Assembly: GCA_014380615.1 (NCBI GenBank)
Contig: JACMJM010000014.1
Span: 184,311 to 248,310 of the forward strand
DNA: 64,000 bases
Direction of reading: 5' to 3'
Source of the DNA: Sphingobacteriaceae bacterium
GTDB lineage: Bacteria > Bacteroidota > Bacteroidia > Sphingobacteriales > Sphingobacteriaceae
The notes under the pieces were generated by a model. It was not told the origin of the DNA. It saw only the letters and a list, made by a program, of their open reading frames with translations, and did no database searches. This document shows, in pieces, positions 9,505-18,500 of the stretch. The stretch's first letter is position 1. Every line of letters starts with the position of its first letter. The position numbers and the translations under genes were made by a program.

Positions 9505-9564
9505 ATGATTTTTTGACTGTTTATATCGAATTCACTTCTAATTAAAACCTAATAATTACTCTTT

Positions 9565-11469
9565 ATGGAAAATGCGATTTTAAAATGTAACTCACTTGGC
9601 AGATCAATGCGATTATTAAAGCCAAATTGGTTGAAGGCTATGCTTATTGTAAGTATTGCCCTAACAGGTTGCACAAGAAAAGATGATGTTGTGCCTGAGC
9701 AGGATCAGCAGCAAATTAAATCCCGACAAAAGTCTGGTGCTACTATCTCAGCGGCTGCCTTCCCATTGAAAATCAGTACAAATGGCCGATACCTTGTGGA
9801 CCAGAATAATGTTCCATTCTTGCTGAATGGAGACACGGGTTGGTTTGTTTTTGATAAAGTAGGCACTGCTGACTATGACGTGTATCTCGACAACAGGGCG
9901 TCTAAAGGATTTAACACCGTAAATATTATGGCACCCTGGAACTATAATGTAAACAACTTTTATGGCGAAGCGCCTTTTGCTGTTCAGGGTAATCTTTCTT
10001 CACCTGTTAATGCGTGGTGGTCTCGGGTAGACGCGTTTGTGAGCAAAGCCGCAGCCAAAGGATTATTAGTAAATATAGTACCTATATGGCTGGGTTATAA
10101 TGGAGCTCAATGGTATATTCCACTACCCAACAACAGTTTGACGGTTTGCCGTAATTTCGGAAGATTTCTTGGAACCCGTTACGGAGACGATGCTAACGTT
10201 ATGTTTACTATTGGCGGAGACAGGGATCCCGGCGACAGATATAGCAGGTTGAACGAGATAGCACTTGGGATTCTTGATAATGCTCCCGGTAAAATTGTAT
10301 CTGCCCACACGGGCGAAAACAAGGTAGCCACTACCCTGTATGGGAGTGCCACATGGTTAAACCTTAATGCCGTTTACACTTATTTTCCCGGTTGGGGAAC
10401 CAACAGGCATGTATACGTCTATTCAAAAGATGCTTACAACCGTACACCTGTCAAGCCATATATTATGATTGAGAGCGGGTATGAAGGTGCCTCATCAAAA
10501 GTGTCTGTCTTCACTGTACGCCGTCAGGCTTACTGGGCTATTTTGAGCGGAGCTACAGGGTCTAATTACGGGAATGCCAACGTTTGGCCTTTTAATTCCA
10601 ATTGGAAAACCGAAATGAATGATCCGGGGGCTTTCGACATGAAGCACTTTTATGATGTATTCACTGCACGGCCCTGGTATAATCTGGTGCCAGATTTCAA
10701 CCACACGGTTGTTACTGCTGGATATGGAACATTTTACACCGGAACAACCTCCGGAGGAGATGATTATGTTACTGCAGCCCGCACAGCAGATGGCAAGCTA
10801 GTCATGGCTTATCTTCCGAACACAGGAACCGGCACTCGTACACTGACAGTGAACATGACTACGCTTACAACCAGCAGCGTGGGGGCCAAGTGGTATAACC
10901 CTACCAACGGAAACACTACAACTATCGGAAACTTTTCCAATACTAATACCGCACAAACGTTTACCACTCCGGGAAACAATGGCGAAAGCAATAACGATTG
11001 GTTGTTGATCCTCGAAGAAGGAATAATTACTCCGGGAACCAGTGTAACCATCCAGGAGAACACCACAGGATTCTGCAGTTTGAATGGAACGATTGATAAT
11101 AATAATGCCGGATTTACAGGTACCGGATTTATTAATACTCCTAATGCCGTTGGTACAGGTGCCGTATGGAGAATTAATGCGGCTGCTGCCGGATCTTATA
11201 CGTTAACCTGGCGTCATTCTAATGGCAGCGGTGCTAACCGGCCCGGAAGATTGTTAGTTAACGGTACCCAGACTGTATCAAGTATTGCTTTTAATGCTAC
11301 AGCTAATTATACAACATGGGTAGAGGTTTTTATTAACGTTAACTTAAGCGCAGGTCAAAACACAATCAGATTGGAAGCCACAACGGCCGCAGGTTTGTCG
11401 AATATTGATTATTTGAAAGTAACCGGAAATAACCCAACGGTGTTAAGCTGTACAGGAGTAACTATGTAG
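9565..11469 (+). CDS. Apiosidase-like glycoside hydrolase with C-terminal carbohydrate-binding module, tandem copy 3
   Basis: 634 residues, lipoprotein signal MLIVSIALTGC. Domain order as in copy 1: DUF4038 barrel with FPLKISTNGRYLVDQNNVPF, beta domain ending LLILEEG, linker, then CBM6/35-like module with VWRINAAAAGSYTLTWRH. Probable catalytic acids are Asp219 (TIGGD) and Glu303 (MIESG), by analogy with GH140. The catalytic part is closer to copy 2 than to copy 1: several long DNA stretches, such as around 10063-10200 against 6871-7007, differ at only a few bases. It closes the glycan-utilisation region and is followed by a bidirectional terminator at 11528. Substrate is not determined by sequence. 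Confidence 0.85.
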   Translation: MENAILKCNSLGRSMRLLKPNWLKAMLIVSIALTGCTRKDDVVPEQDQQQIKSRQKSGATISAAAFPLKISTNGRYLVDQNNVPFLLNGDTGWFVFDKVGTADYDVYLDNRASKGFNTVNIMAPWNYNVNNFYGEAPFAVQGNLSSPVNAWWSRVDAFVSKAAAKGLLVNIVPIWLGYNGAQWYIPLPNNSLTVCRNFGRFLGTRYGDDANVMFTIGGDRDPGDRYSRLNEIALGILDNAPGKIVSAHTGENKVATTLYGSATWLNLNAVYTYFPGWGTNRHVYVYSKDAYNRTPVKPYIMIESGYEGASSKVSVFTVRRQAYWAILSGATGSNYGNANVWPFNSNWKTEMNDPGAFDMKHFYDVFTARPWYNLVPDFNHTVVTAGYGTFYTGTTSGGDDYVTAARTADGKLVMAYLPNTGTGTRTLTVNMTTLTTSSVGAKWYNPTNGNTTTIGNFSNTNTAQTFTTPGNNGESNNDWLLILEEGIITPGTSVTIQENTTGFCSLNGTIDNNNAGFTGTGFINTPNAVGTGAVWRINAAAAGSYTLTWRHSNGSGANRPGRLLVNGTQTVSSIAFNATANYTTWVEVFINVNLSAGQNTIRLEATTAAGLSNIDYLKVTGNNPTVLSCTGVTM

Positions 11470-11527
11470 ATAACAGGCAATTCAGGTGCTTTTAAGCTTA
11501 AAGTCAATAATTACCATACCCTTTTAT

Positions 11528-11560
11528 CCGTAGAGTCCACAGGGCTCTACGGATTCTTTT
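11528..11560 (+). terminator. Bidirectional intrinsic terminator
   Basis: CCGTAGAG at 11528-11535 pairs with CTCTACGG at 11545-11552, extended by a G-T pair and two C-G pairs around an ACA loop. A T-rich tail (ATTCTTTTC) follows on the plus strand. It lies between two converging genes. Confidence 0.75.
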
Positions 11561-11573
11561 CATAAGTCCACCT

Positions 11574-13244
11574 CTAAAGCCTGCTAAAATACATCGAGGC
11601 TAATTTAGAATCATGCCCGTATAAATCCTCATAAAACTGAACATTACCATTGGCATCAGCTTTGGCTGTAAAATAAACCAGGTATACAGGTAATTTTTCT
11701 TTAACAGATACATAGCGCTCTTCCCTTGTACTTATTTGGCGCATAATATTTCCTTTATCCCATCCTTTTACATTTCTAAGAAGATACTCCGCAAGTTTAA
11801 TCGGCTCTTCAACCCTTACGCAACCATGGCTAAAACCGCGTTTAGATTGGCTAAACAACTCATCATGAGGGGTATCATGCAAATAAATATTACCCTCGTT
11901 AGGGAAAATGAACTTCACGTCTCCAAGGTCGTTTTTGGGGCCCGGTTTTTTCCTGACAATATAAGGCGAACCTTCTGCGCCAGCAGTACTCCAATTTATT
12001 GAGCCCGGACTTATTACTTCTCCTTTATGCGTAACTACCTCCATATTTGTACGGTCTAGGTAACCAGGATCCGCTATGGCTCTTGGTGCTATTTCTTCCT
12101 GAATTATACTCGGCGGTACGTTCCAATAAGGCGAAAGAACAACATGCTCCAATCTGTCGCTAAACACGGGGGTAGCGTTCATCACTTTTCCCACAATAAC
12201 ATTCATGGTCATTACTTCTTTCTTATTTTCAATTACATGAAGCTTGTACTCGGGAATGTTAACCAGCAAATAACTGGGTTCAAAACTTTTGGGTATCCAG
12301 CGCCAGCGTTCCATATTTATAATAATTTGGCGAATCCGGTTTTGAATTGGAACATTTAAAGCCTTTACAGTTTCGGGGCCGATGTTACCATCAGGCTTTT
12401 GCCCGTGCAATACCTGGAACTTTTTAACCGCGTTTACTAAAGTGGCACCATATACAGCACTGTCGGCGGCGGTACTATCGCCTTTATCCATTAAATAACT
12501 AAGTCTTTTACTTAACACAACAACTGCCGAAGAACTTTGACCGGGCTTTAGTTTGGTACCCTGAGGCACTGTTGGCCAACCGCCTGTTTTTTGAATATTG
12601 CGGTACCGTGCCAGCGCATTTTTCAGGTTTGCGTAATCGGGGTGCAAAGGTTGAAATTCGGCATAGGGATACTTACTCTTCCGCTCGCCCAACATGGTCA
12701 TCAACGCTTTGTGAAGCTTAATTTTATTCCTCTTTACATCCCATTCTACTTCACGATTTTCCCTCGGAACCACCAGTCCCCGGTAATAATCGTCGGCGAA
12801 GTTGAAGTAAGCTGCTGATAACGATATATCCAGCTTTTTCTGTAAGTCTTTATACTTGGCGGTATCTTTTTTCGCATCATCGAGTTCTTTAAGCTTTTCC
12901 TGCAGATTAAACAACTGGTAATCTTTCGGATCGAGCCCTTCTTCATCAGAACGCTGCATTACCGAAAATAATTTTTCGGCCTGCGGTACAATTTCGTTGT
13001 TTTTAAACCAGCCTAATTTAAACCTGCGTTCTTTATAAAATTTCTTTGCCCAGTCCAGATGTTCTTTAAACTCGGGCTCGGCCCGCATGTATTGAGTAAT
13101 ATACACACTGTCCAGAACGGGCTGATCTCCCAGTGCTACCTTCTTTTTACATCCCGAAAAAATCACACCCGAAAAAAGAATAACTATCAGGTAAAAGCTC
13201 ATCTTTAAAACAGTAGCCTGTACAGTTAATTTACTTGTATTCAT
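11574..13244 (-). CDS. L,D-transpeptidase (YcbB/LdtD-type) lipoprotein
   Basis: 556 residues with a lipoprotein signal (VILFSGVIFSGC). The N-terminal half is the scaffold domain of large YcbB-type enzymes; a peptidoglycan-binding domain follows (LVNAVKKFQVLHGQKPDGNIGPETVKALN). Then comes the YkuD catalytic domain with YLLVNIPEYKLHVIE and the active-site block SHGCVRVEEP containing the Cys nucleophile and its His. These enzymes make 3-3 cross-links in peptidoglycan or attach proteins to it, using the tetrapeptide stem and resisting most beta-lactams. Length matches the family. The gene stands alone, convergent with the hydrolase array and divergent from the methyltransferase. Confidence 0.92.
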   Translation of the reverse strand: MNTSKLTVQATVLKMSFYLIVILFSGVIFSGCKKKVALGDQPVLDSVYITQYMRAEPEFKEHLDWAKKFYKERRFKLGWFKNNEIVPQAEKLFSVMQRSDEEGLDPKDYQLFNLQEKLKELDDAKKDTAKYKDLQKKLDISLSAAYFNFADDYYRGLVVPRENREVEWDVKRNKIKLHKALMTMLGERKSKYPYAEFQPLHPDYANLKNALARYRNIQKTGGWPTVPQGTKLKPGQSSSAVVVLSKRLSYLMDKGDSTAADSAVYGATLVNAVKKFQVLHGQKPDGNIGPETVKALNVPIQNRIRQIIINMERWRWIPKSFEPSYLLVNIPEYKLHVIENKKEVMTMNVIVGKVMNATPVFSDRLEHVVLSPYWNVPPSIIQEEIAPRAIADPGYLDRTNMEVVTHKGEVISPGSINWSTAGAEGSPYIVRKKPGPKNDLGDVKFIFPNEGNIYLHDTPHDELFSQSKRGFSHGCVRVEEPIKLAEYLLRNVKGWDKGNIMRQISTREERYVSVKEKLPVYLVYFTAKADANGNVQFYEDLYGHDSKLASMYFSRL

Positions 13245-13314
13245 ATTTAATTTCTTAATTACTGTTTAAAGCGTTTTTAACCCAAATATGTTTTAATCCC
13301 GGTTTTTATTCAAC

Positions 13315-13322
13315 TATTTTTG
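13315..13322 (+). promoter_or_regulatory. Bacteroidota -7 box for the methyltransferase gene
   Basis: TATTTTTG fits the TAnnTTTG consensus and lies 14 bases before the ATG at 13337. A strict -33 TTTG was not located with confidence. Confidence 0.5.
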
Positions 13323-13336
13323 GTTCGAAACAGAGT

Positions 13337-14029
13337 ATGATGAACGTTTTTGAATGTGCGCTGACAGATCAATTCAATAATAATGCCGCCGATATTTTGT
13401 GGCTCAATAACAGTTACGGAGAACCGGAAGAAATGCCCGTAGAAGTATTCTTCAGAGATGAATCTGAGATGCCCGAAATGGAACTATACGCCCTGGGGCG
13501 ATGCAGGGGAGCTATTCTGGATATTGGGGCAGGCGAGGGAAGCCACTCGCTGGTACTCCAGCAGGAAGGATTTGACGTTATCTCCCTTGAAATTTCAACC
13601 GTGGCATCGGGTATAAGCAAACAACGGGGAGTTAAGAAAACACTTAACCTGGATATTTTCACTTACCACGACAAAAAATTCGATACCCTTTTAATGCTGA
13701 TGAACGGAATAGGGTTAGCAGGCACACTTCCAAACCTGCCGGTTTTGCTTAACCATTGCAAGAAGCTACTCCGGCCGGGCGGACAAATAATCTTTGATTC
13801 TTCAGACATTTCCTACCTCTATGATGATATTCCCCGGCCGTTTGATAAGTACTTCGGAGAGATATCTTACCAGTATGAATACAAAAACCAAAAAGGCGAA
13901 TGGTTTAACTGGTTGTATCTCGATAAAAACACACTCCGTAAAGTTGCCTGCGATGAAAATTTCAGCAGCGAGATAATCTTTGAAGATGGTTTGGATCAAT
14001 ACCTTGCGTGCCTGACATCTCTAAAATAA
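13337..14029 (+). CDS. Class I SAM-dependent methyltransferase
   Basis: 230 residues. The SAM-binding motif I is clear (AILDIGAGEGSHSLVLQ, about residues 60-75), followed by the acidic end of strand beta-2 (VISLEIS) and a motif II/III region (FDTLLMLMNGIGLAGTLPNL and KKLLRPGGQIIFDSSD). This is the compact Methyltransf_25/11 type acting on small molecules or unknown substrates. Two adjacent ATG codons (13337 and 13340) could serve as start. It lies 82 bases upstream of the receiver gene on the same strand; whether it belongs to that operon is uncertain. Substrate is unknown. Confidence 0.82.
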   Translation: MMNVFECALTDQFNNNAADILWLNNSYGEPEEMPVEVFFRDESEMPEMELYALGRCRGAILDIGAGEGSHSLVLQQEGFDVISLEISTVASGISKQRGVKKTLNLDIFTYHDKKFDTLLMLMNGIGLAGTLPNLPVLLNHCKKLLRPGGQIIFDSSDISYLYDDIPRPFDKYFGEISYQYEYKNQKGEWFNWLYLDKNTLRKVACDENFSSEIIFEDGLDQYLACLTSLK

Positions 14030-14111
14030 AAGGCGATTTTTGTAACCTTTTGAACCGTTTTCTGCTATAAGGGAGAGCTGAAAAGTGCCATCTTAATTAG
14101 ATACTCTCAAT

Positions 14112-14468
14112 ATGAAAATACTTGTTGCGGACGATGATCTTCTGATGCTGAGAACGCTGGAATTCAGGTTAAAAAAAGACGGGCATACCGTTTTTACAAC
14201 CCGTGACGGCCGTGAAGCATTATCCCAGATCGAAAAAATAGCTCCCGATCTTATTATAACCGACCTTATGATGCCTTTTACTTCGGGAATGGAAATTATA
14301 GGTTCTGTAAGGCAAATGCCAGGCAGAAGAATTCCGGTGATTATTTTATCGGCTATGGGCCAGGAAAATGTTGTATTAGAAGCCTTTCAACTTGGTGCGG
14401 ATGATTACATCACCAAACCGTTCAGCCCGAATGAGTTATCTGTAAGAGTGCGCCGTTTTATGGTTTAA
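14112..14468 (+). CDS. Stand-alone response-regulator receiver (CheY-like)
   Basis: 118 residues, a single receiver domain with no output domain. Visible are the acidic pocket DDD at 7-9, phospho-acceptor Asp51 in LIITDLMMPF, the Ser/Thr region ILSAMGQ, and the conserved Lys in YITKPFS. Phosphorylation would have to act by protein-protein contact. It starts a tight operon: the HEAT gene begins 15 bases later and the glycosyltransferase fusion overlaps that. This suggests the receiver controls a membrane polysaccharide synthase, an inference from gene order. No histidine kinase lies next to it. Confidence 0.9.
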   Translation: MKILVADDDLLMLRTLEFRLKKDGHTVFTTRDGREALSQIEKIAPDLIITDLMMPFTSGMEIIGSVRQMPGRRIPVIILSAMGQENVVLEAFQLGADDYITKPFSPNELSVRVRRFMV

Positions 14469-14483
14469 ATCATACCACAGGCT

Positions 14484-15557
14484 ATGATAATCTCACCGGG
14501 AAATCTTCTCTTCGCCACCATCTCGTTTTCAGTATTTATGCTGGTGCTTCTTATTTTCATGTCTTTTTCTCTGGTTATTAAAAATCGAAGGGATAAAGAA
14601 AAGATAAGATGGCTGGTAAAAACCAATGCCCTCATCACTAGAACTATCTTTTTCGAGGAGGAAGAAAACGCGGGCTTTTTCATACCTGTAAATAAGCGAA
14701 TGACGGGGCTGCTGAAAAACCCGCTATTCAGGCAGACTTTAATTAATGAGTTAGTTGTAACCAGTAAAAATTTAGCGGGAGTAGCCGGGGCTAATCTCGC
14801 TCATTTATATAATCAGTTGGGGCTAGAAAAAGACACCCTTAAAAAATTAAATCATTTCAGCTGGCACAAAAGAGCAAAGGCTATACAAGAGCTGGCAACT
14901 CTGCAGCAACTGGAATACTCGCCGGTTCTTTACAACCTTACTAACCATAAAAACGAATATATTCGCATGGAAGCACAAACCAGCTTTGTGAAATTTCATG
15001 GTTTTGACGGCCTTAGTTTTTTGAACGAGATAACCTACCCTATTTCTGAATGGCACCAAATTAACCTCCTTACAGAGCTTTCGAATATACCAGCGAGTAA
15101 TTTTAAGGGCATAGAAAACTGGCTCAAATCAAGCAACGACTCGGTTATTATTTTCGCACTCAAACTTTCGGCATCATATCATCAGTTTCAGCTTTACGAC
15201 AGGATTGTGGAGTGCCTTAAGCACACTAACCCCAAGGTTCGGTTTCAGGCCATTAAGTGTCTTAAAGATATCTACGAGGATAATACAGCATGGCACCTTA
15301 TGAGCATGTATACTTCAGAGCCGAAATCGCACCAATTACAAATACTCGCCGCACTTAAAGAAATAGCATCCGGCGATAGTATTTCGTTTTTAGAAAAACA
15401 GCTCGAGTCGGAAGATCACCAGATTAAAATAGCGGCGGCCAGAGCTTTGTATCGCTGTGGCGATGAAGGTGTTAACGTAGTAGAGAAGCACCCGAAAGCA
15501 TCTCATTACCCGCTGCATGATATTATTCAGCAAGTAAAAATGGAGAGTAAAAAATGA
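14484..15557 (+). CDS. Membrane-anchored HEAT-repeat protein
   Basis: 357 residues. One N-terminal membrane helix (about 8-32, LLFATISFSVFMLVLLIFMSFSLVI) is followed by basic residues (KNRRDKEK), so the bulk is cytoplasmic. From about 130 on it contains helical pairs typical of HEAT/PBS-lyase repeats, for example RAKAIQELATLQQLEYSPVLYNL, VRFQAIKCLKDIYEDNTAWHL and HQIKIAAARALYRCGDEGV. HEAT repeats are protein-binding scaffolds. Its stop overlaps the start of the next gene by four bases (ATGA), implying translational coupling. A role as adaptor between the receiver and the glycosyltransferase is inferred from the operon only. Confidence 0.82.
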   Translation: MIISPGNLLFATISFSVFMLVLLIFMSFSLVIKNRRDKEKIRWLVKTNALITRTIFFEEEENAGFFIPVNKRMTGLLKNPLFRQTLINELVVTSKNLAGVAGANLAHLYNQLGLEKDTLKKLNHFSWHKRAKAIQELATLQQLEYSPVLYNLTNHKNEYIRMEAQTSFVKFHGFDGLSFLNEITYPISEWHQINLLTELSNIPASNFKGIENWLKSSNDSVIIFALKLSASYHQFQLYDRIVECLKHTNPKVRFQAIKCLKDIYEDNTAWHLMSMYTSEPKSHQLQILAALKEIASGDSISFLEKQLESEDHQIKIAAARALYRCGDEGVNVVEKHPKASHYPLHDIIQQVKMESKK

Positions 15558-18500
15558 GCTGGGTAGATTTGATATTAAATGTATCTATGTATGCGCTACT
15601 GCTGTATTCAATAGTACTGCTGTTTAGCTACATCTTTATCGGTCTGTGTTCTATAGGTGCGGTACGTCAATATCTTCATAAAAACAGTTTTGCCGACTAT
15701 CGAATACTCGCCGTATCGCCCGAGGCACCATCCATGAGCATCATCGCACCCGCGTATAACGAAGGTGCAACCGTAGTTGAAAACGCACGGTCGCTACTGT
15801 CTATCCATTACAATAACCTGGAAGTGATTATTGTGAACGATGGCAGTAAAGACGACTGCCTGCAAAAATTAATAGACAATTTCGATCTTAAAAAAATCGA
15901 TTTCTTCTACAACGAACAAATTTCGACTAAAAAAGTACGAGGAATTTATAAAAGCACCAATCAGGTTTATCGCAAACTGGTGGTAGTTGATAAAGAAAAC
16001 GGTGGTAAAGCAGACGCGCTTAACGTAGGTATCAATATATCATCAAACGATTATATTGTTTGTATTGATGTAGACTGCATACTCGAACAGGATGCACTCT
16101 TAAAACTCGCGAAACCTTTTTTAGAAACCACTAAAGAGCGTGTGATTGCTACGGGCGGTGTAGTTAGAATTGCGAATGGCTGTGAAATTGAAGACGGAAG
16201 GCTCATCAAAGTTAGTCTTGCGGATGGATTTCTCCCCCGGATGCAAACCCTCGAGTATTTCAGGGCCTTTTTATTGGGCCGAATGGCATGGAGCCGCATA
16301 AACGGCTTATTACTTATATCGGGAGCTTTTGGTGCCTTCGATAAAGAAATCGTAATTAACTGCGGCGGCTACAACCATAAAACTGTAGGCGAAGATATGG
16401 AACTGGTGGTAAGAATGCGCCGTTACATGGAAGAGCAAAAAGTGCCCTACCGGGTAACCTTTATACCCGATCCACTTTGTTGGACGGAAGCACCCGCATC
16501 TTATAAAATTTTAGGCCGCCAGCGTAACCGCTGGACCCGTGGTACTATTGAAACATTGCTTTTTCATAAAAAAATGTTCTTTAACCCCAAATATGGTTTG
16601 GTTGGAATGTTAAGCTATCCCTATTGGTTCTTCTTCGAATTTCTGGCTCCCATAATCGAGTTTTTCGGACTGATTATATTTGTTTTTTGTGCGCTCTTTT
16701 CAGAAACCGACTGGCAGAATTTTTTCTACCTGCTTAGTTTCATCTTAAGTTTCGGTTTTCTTTACTCGGTGTTTGCCATCCTGATGGAGGTAATGACGTA
16801 CAACCAGTATAAGAACCCAAAGGATATTCTCAAATTAATTCTGACAGCCCTGCTCGAACCATTTATATTTCACCCTTTTGTGGTGTGGTCGGCAATTGAG
16901 GGTAATGTAGATTTTCTGCAAAAGAAAAGTGCCTGGGGCGAAATGACGCGACAAGGCTTCGCAACAAAAAAACTCGGCGTACCAACCGTAACTGTCGCTG
17001 TCGCGGCAGCTATAGAAGCCGCACCGAAGAAAGAAGAAGGGCACCCTCTTTTAAACAAATGGCTTGAAGCAACTCAGGCTTTTGCGGCATTTTCTATTAG
17101 CTGGCTTCTTATTACATTGCTATTTGCATTATTTGAAGTGAATTATGTGGGATTTATGCAGGAATATCCCGAAGAAATCTCAAAGATGCTTCCAGCCGCA
17201 TTTCGTAATGCGGCCCTCTACTGGCTTAAATACAATATTCTGCTATATATTCCATATATCGTTATTTATCAGCTCTCAAAGAAGGCGGCTAAAATTGTAT
17301 TTTCAAGCCTCATTATATTTTTTGCCGTTATACAGGTATTATTAATTGAGTATTTCTCGGCATCGCTTATCCCCCTTGGTGCCGATTTGTACAGTTATAG
17401 CAAAAGCGATATTCAACAAACCCTTGGAGCCTCCGGGGGTATCAATATAATTTCGGTTACCAATCTTATTTGCACCTTAACGATAACGGTAAGCCTTATA
17501 CTGGCTTTTTCTAAGAAAGTAAAACTCCACTCCTATCTGGCCGCGTTATTACCTTTCGCCTCATTAACACTGCTGATGCTGGGCACCGCTTCTTTCAGGT
17601 CATCACCTTTCCAGTCAGATTTCGCGAATAACATTACCCTTAACAAGTCCGACTTTTTCATTTCAGAAACATTCAGGTATTTGTTCCCCTCTGATACGGA
17701 AGATGAAAGTAGCGATGAATTTTCCAGCGTGAATGGCTTAAAACATGCGTCATTTAATTATGTGGATGAAGAAAAATACCCCTTCCTCCATACAGATAAC
17801 ACGCCCGATGTATTGTCTCCCTTTCTTAACAAAGGTAAAACACCCCCAAATGTGGTTATATTAATGGTTGAAGGGTTGGGACGCGCCTTTACAAATGAAG
17901 GAGCCTATTTGGGCAACTTCACACCATTCTTAGATTCTCTATCCCAAGAAAGCTTATACTGGAAAAACTTTCTGAGCCAGGGCGGGCGTACATTTGCGGT
18001 ACTACCGAGTTTGCTGGGTTCTTTGCCTTTCGGCGATGGCGGATTTCTTGCTAAAAGCAATGATATTCCGCAACATTTATCCTTAATCAACATTCTAAAA
18101 GGGAACGGCTATCAAACAGCGTTTTACTATGGAGGAGACTCGAAATTTGATAATATGGAGGCGTTTCTTCAGGCTAATAAAACAGATGCCATTTATGATG
18201 AAAAAACCTTCCCGGCCAGCTATACAAAAATGCCCCTCTCCGACAATGGTTTTAGCTGGGGTTATGGTGATACAGAGCTTTTCAGAAGATATTTTGAATT
18301 GAATTCAGAGTCTGAAAAACCACGACTGGATGTACTTCTTACTGTCTCTACTCACAGTCCGTTTAAAATAAACGACCAAGCGACTTATGTGGCCGCATTT
18401 GAAAAGCGGATGAGACACCTAAAGTTTGATGAAGCCAGGAAAAAGATTTACAGAAAAAACGATTCAAAATATGCCAGCATTATGTATGCTGATAATGCCC

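Noticed and set aside
14112..14468. Receiver protein as a DNA-binding transcription factor
   Set aside because: Only 118 residues, receiver domain alone; no winged helix or other output domain.
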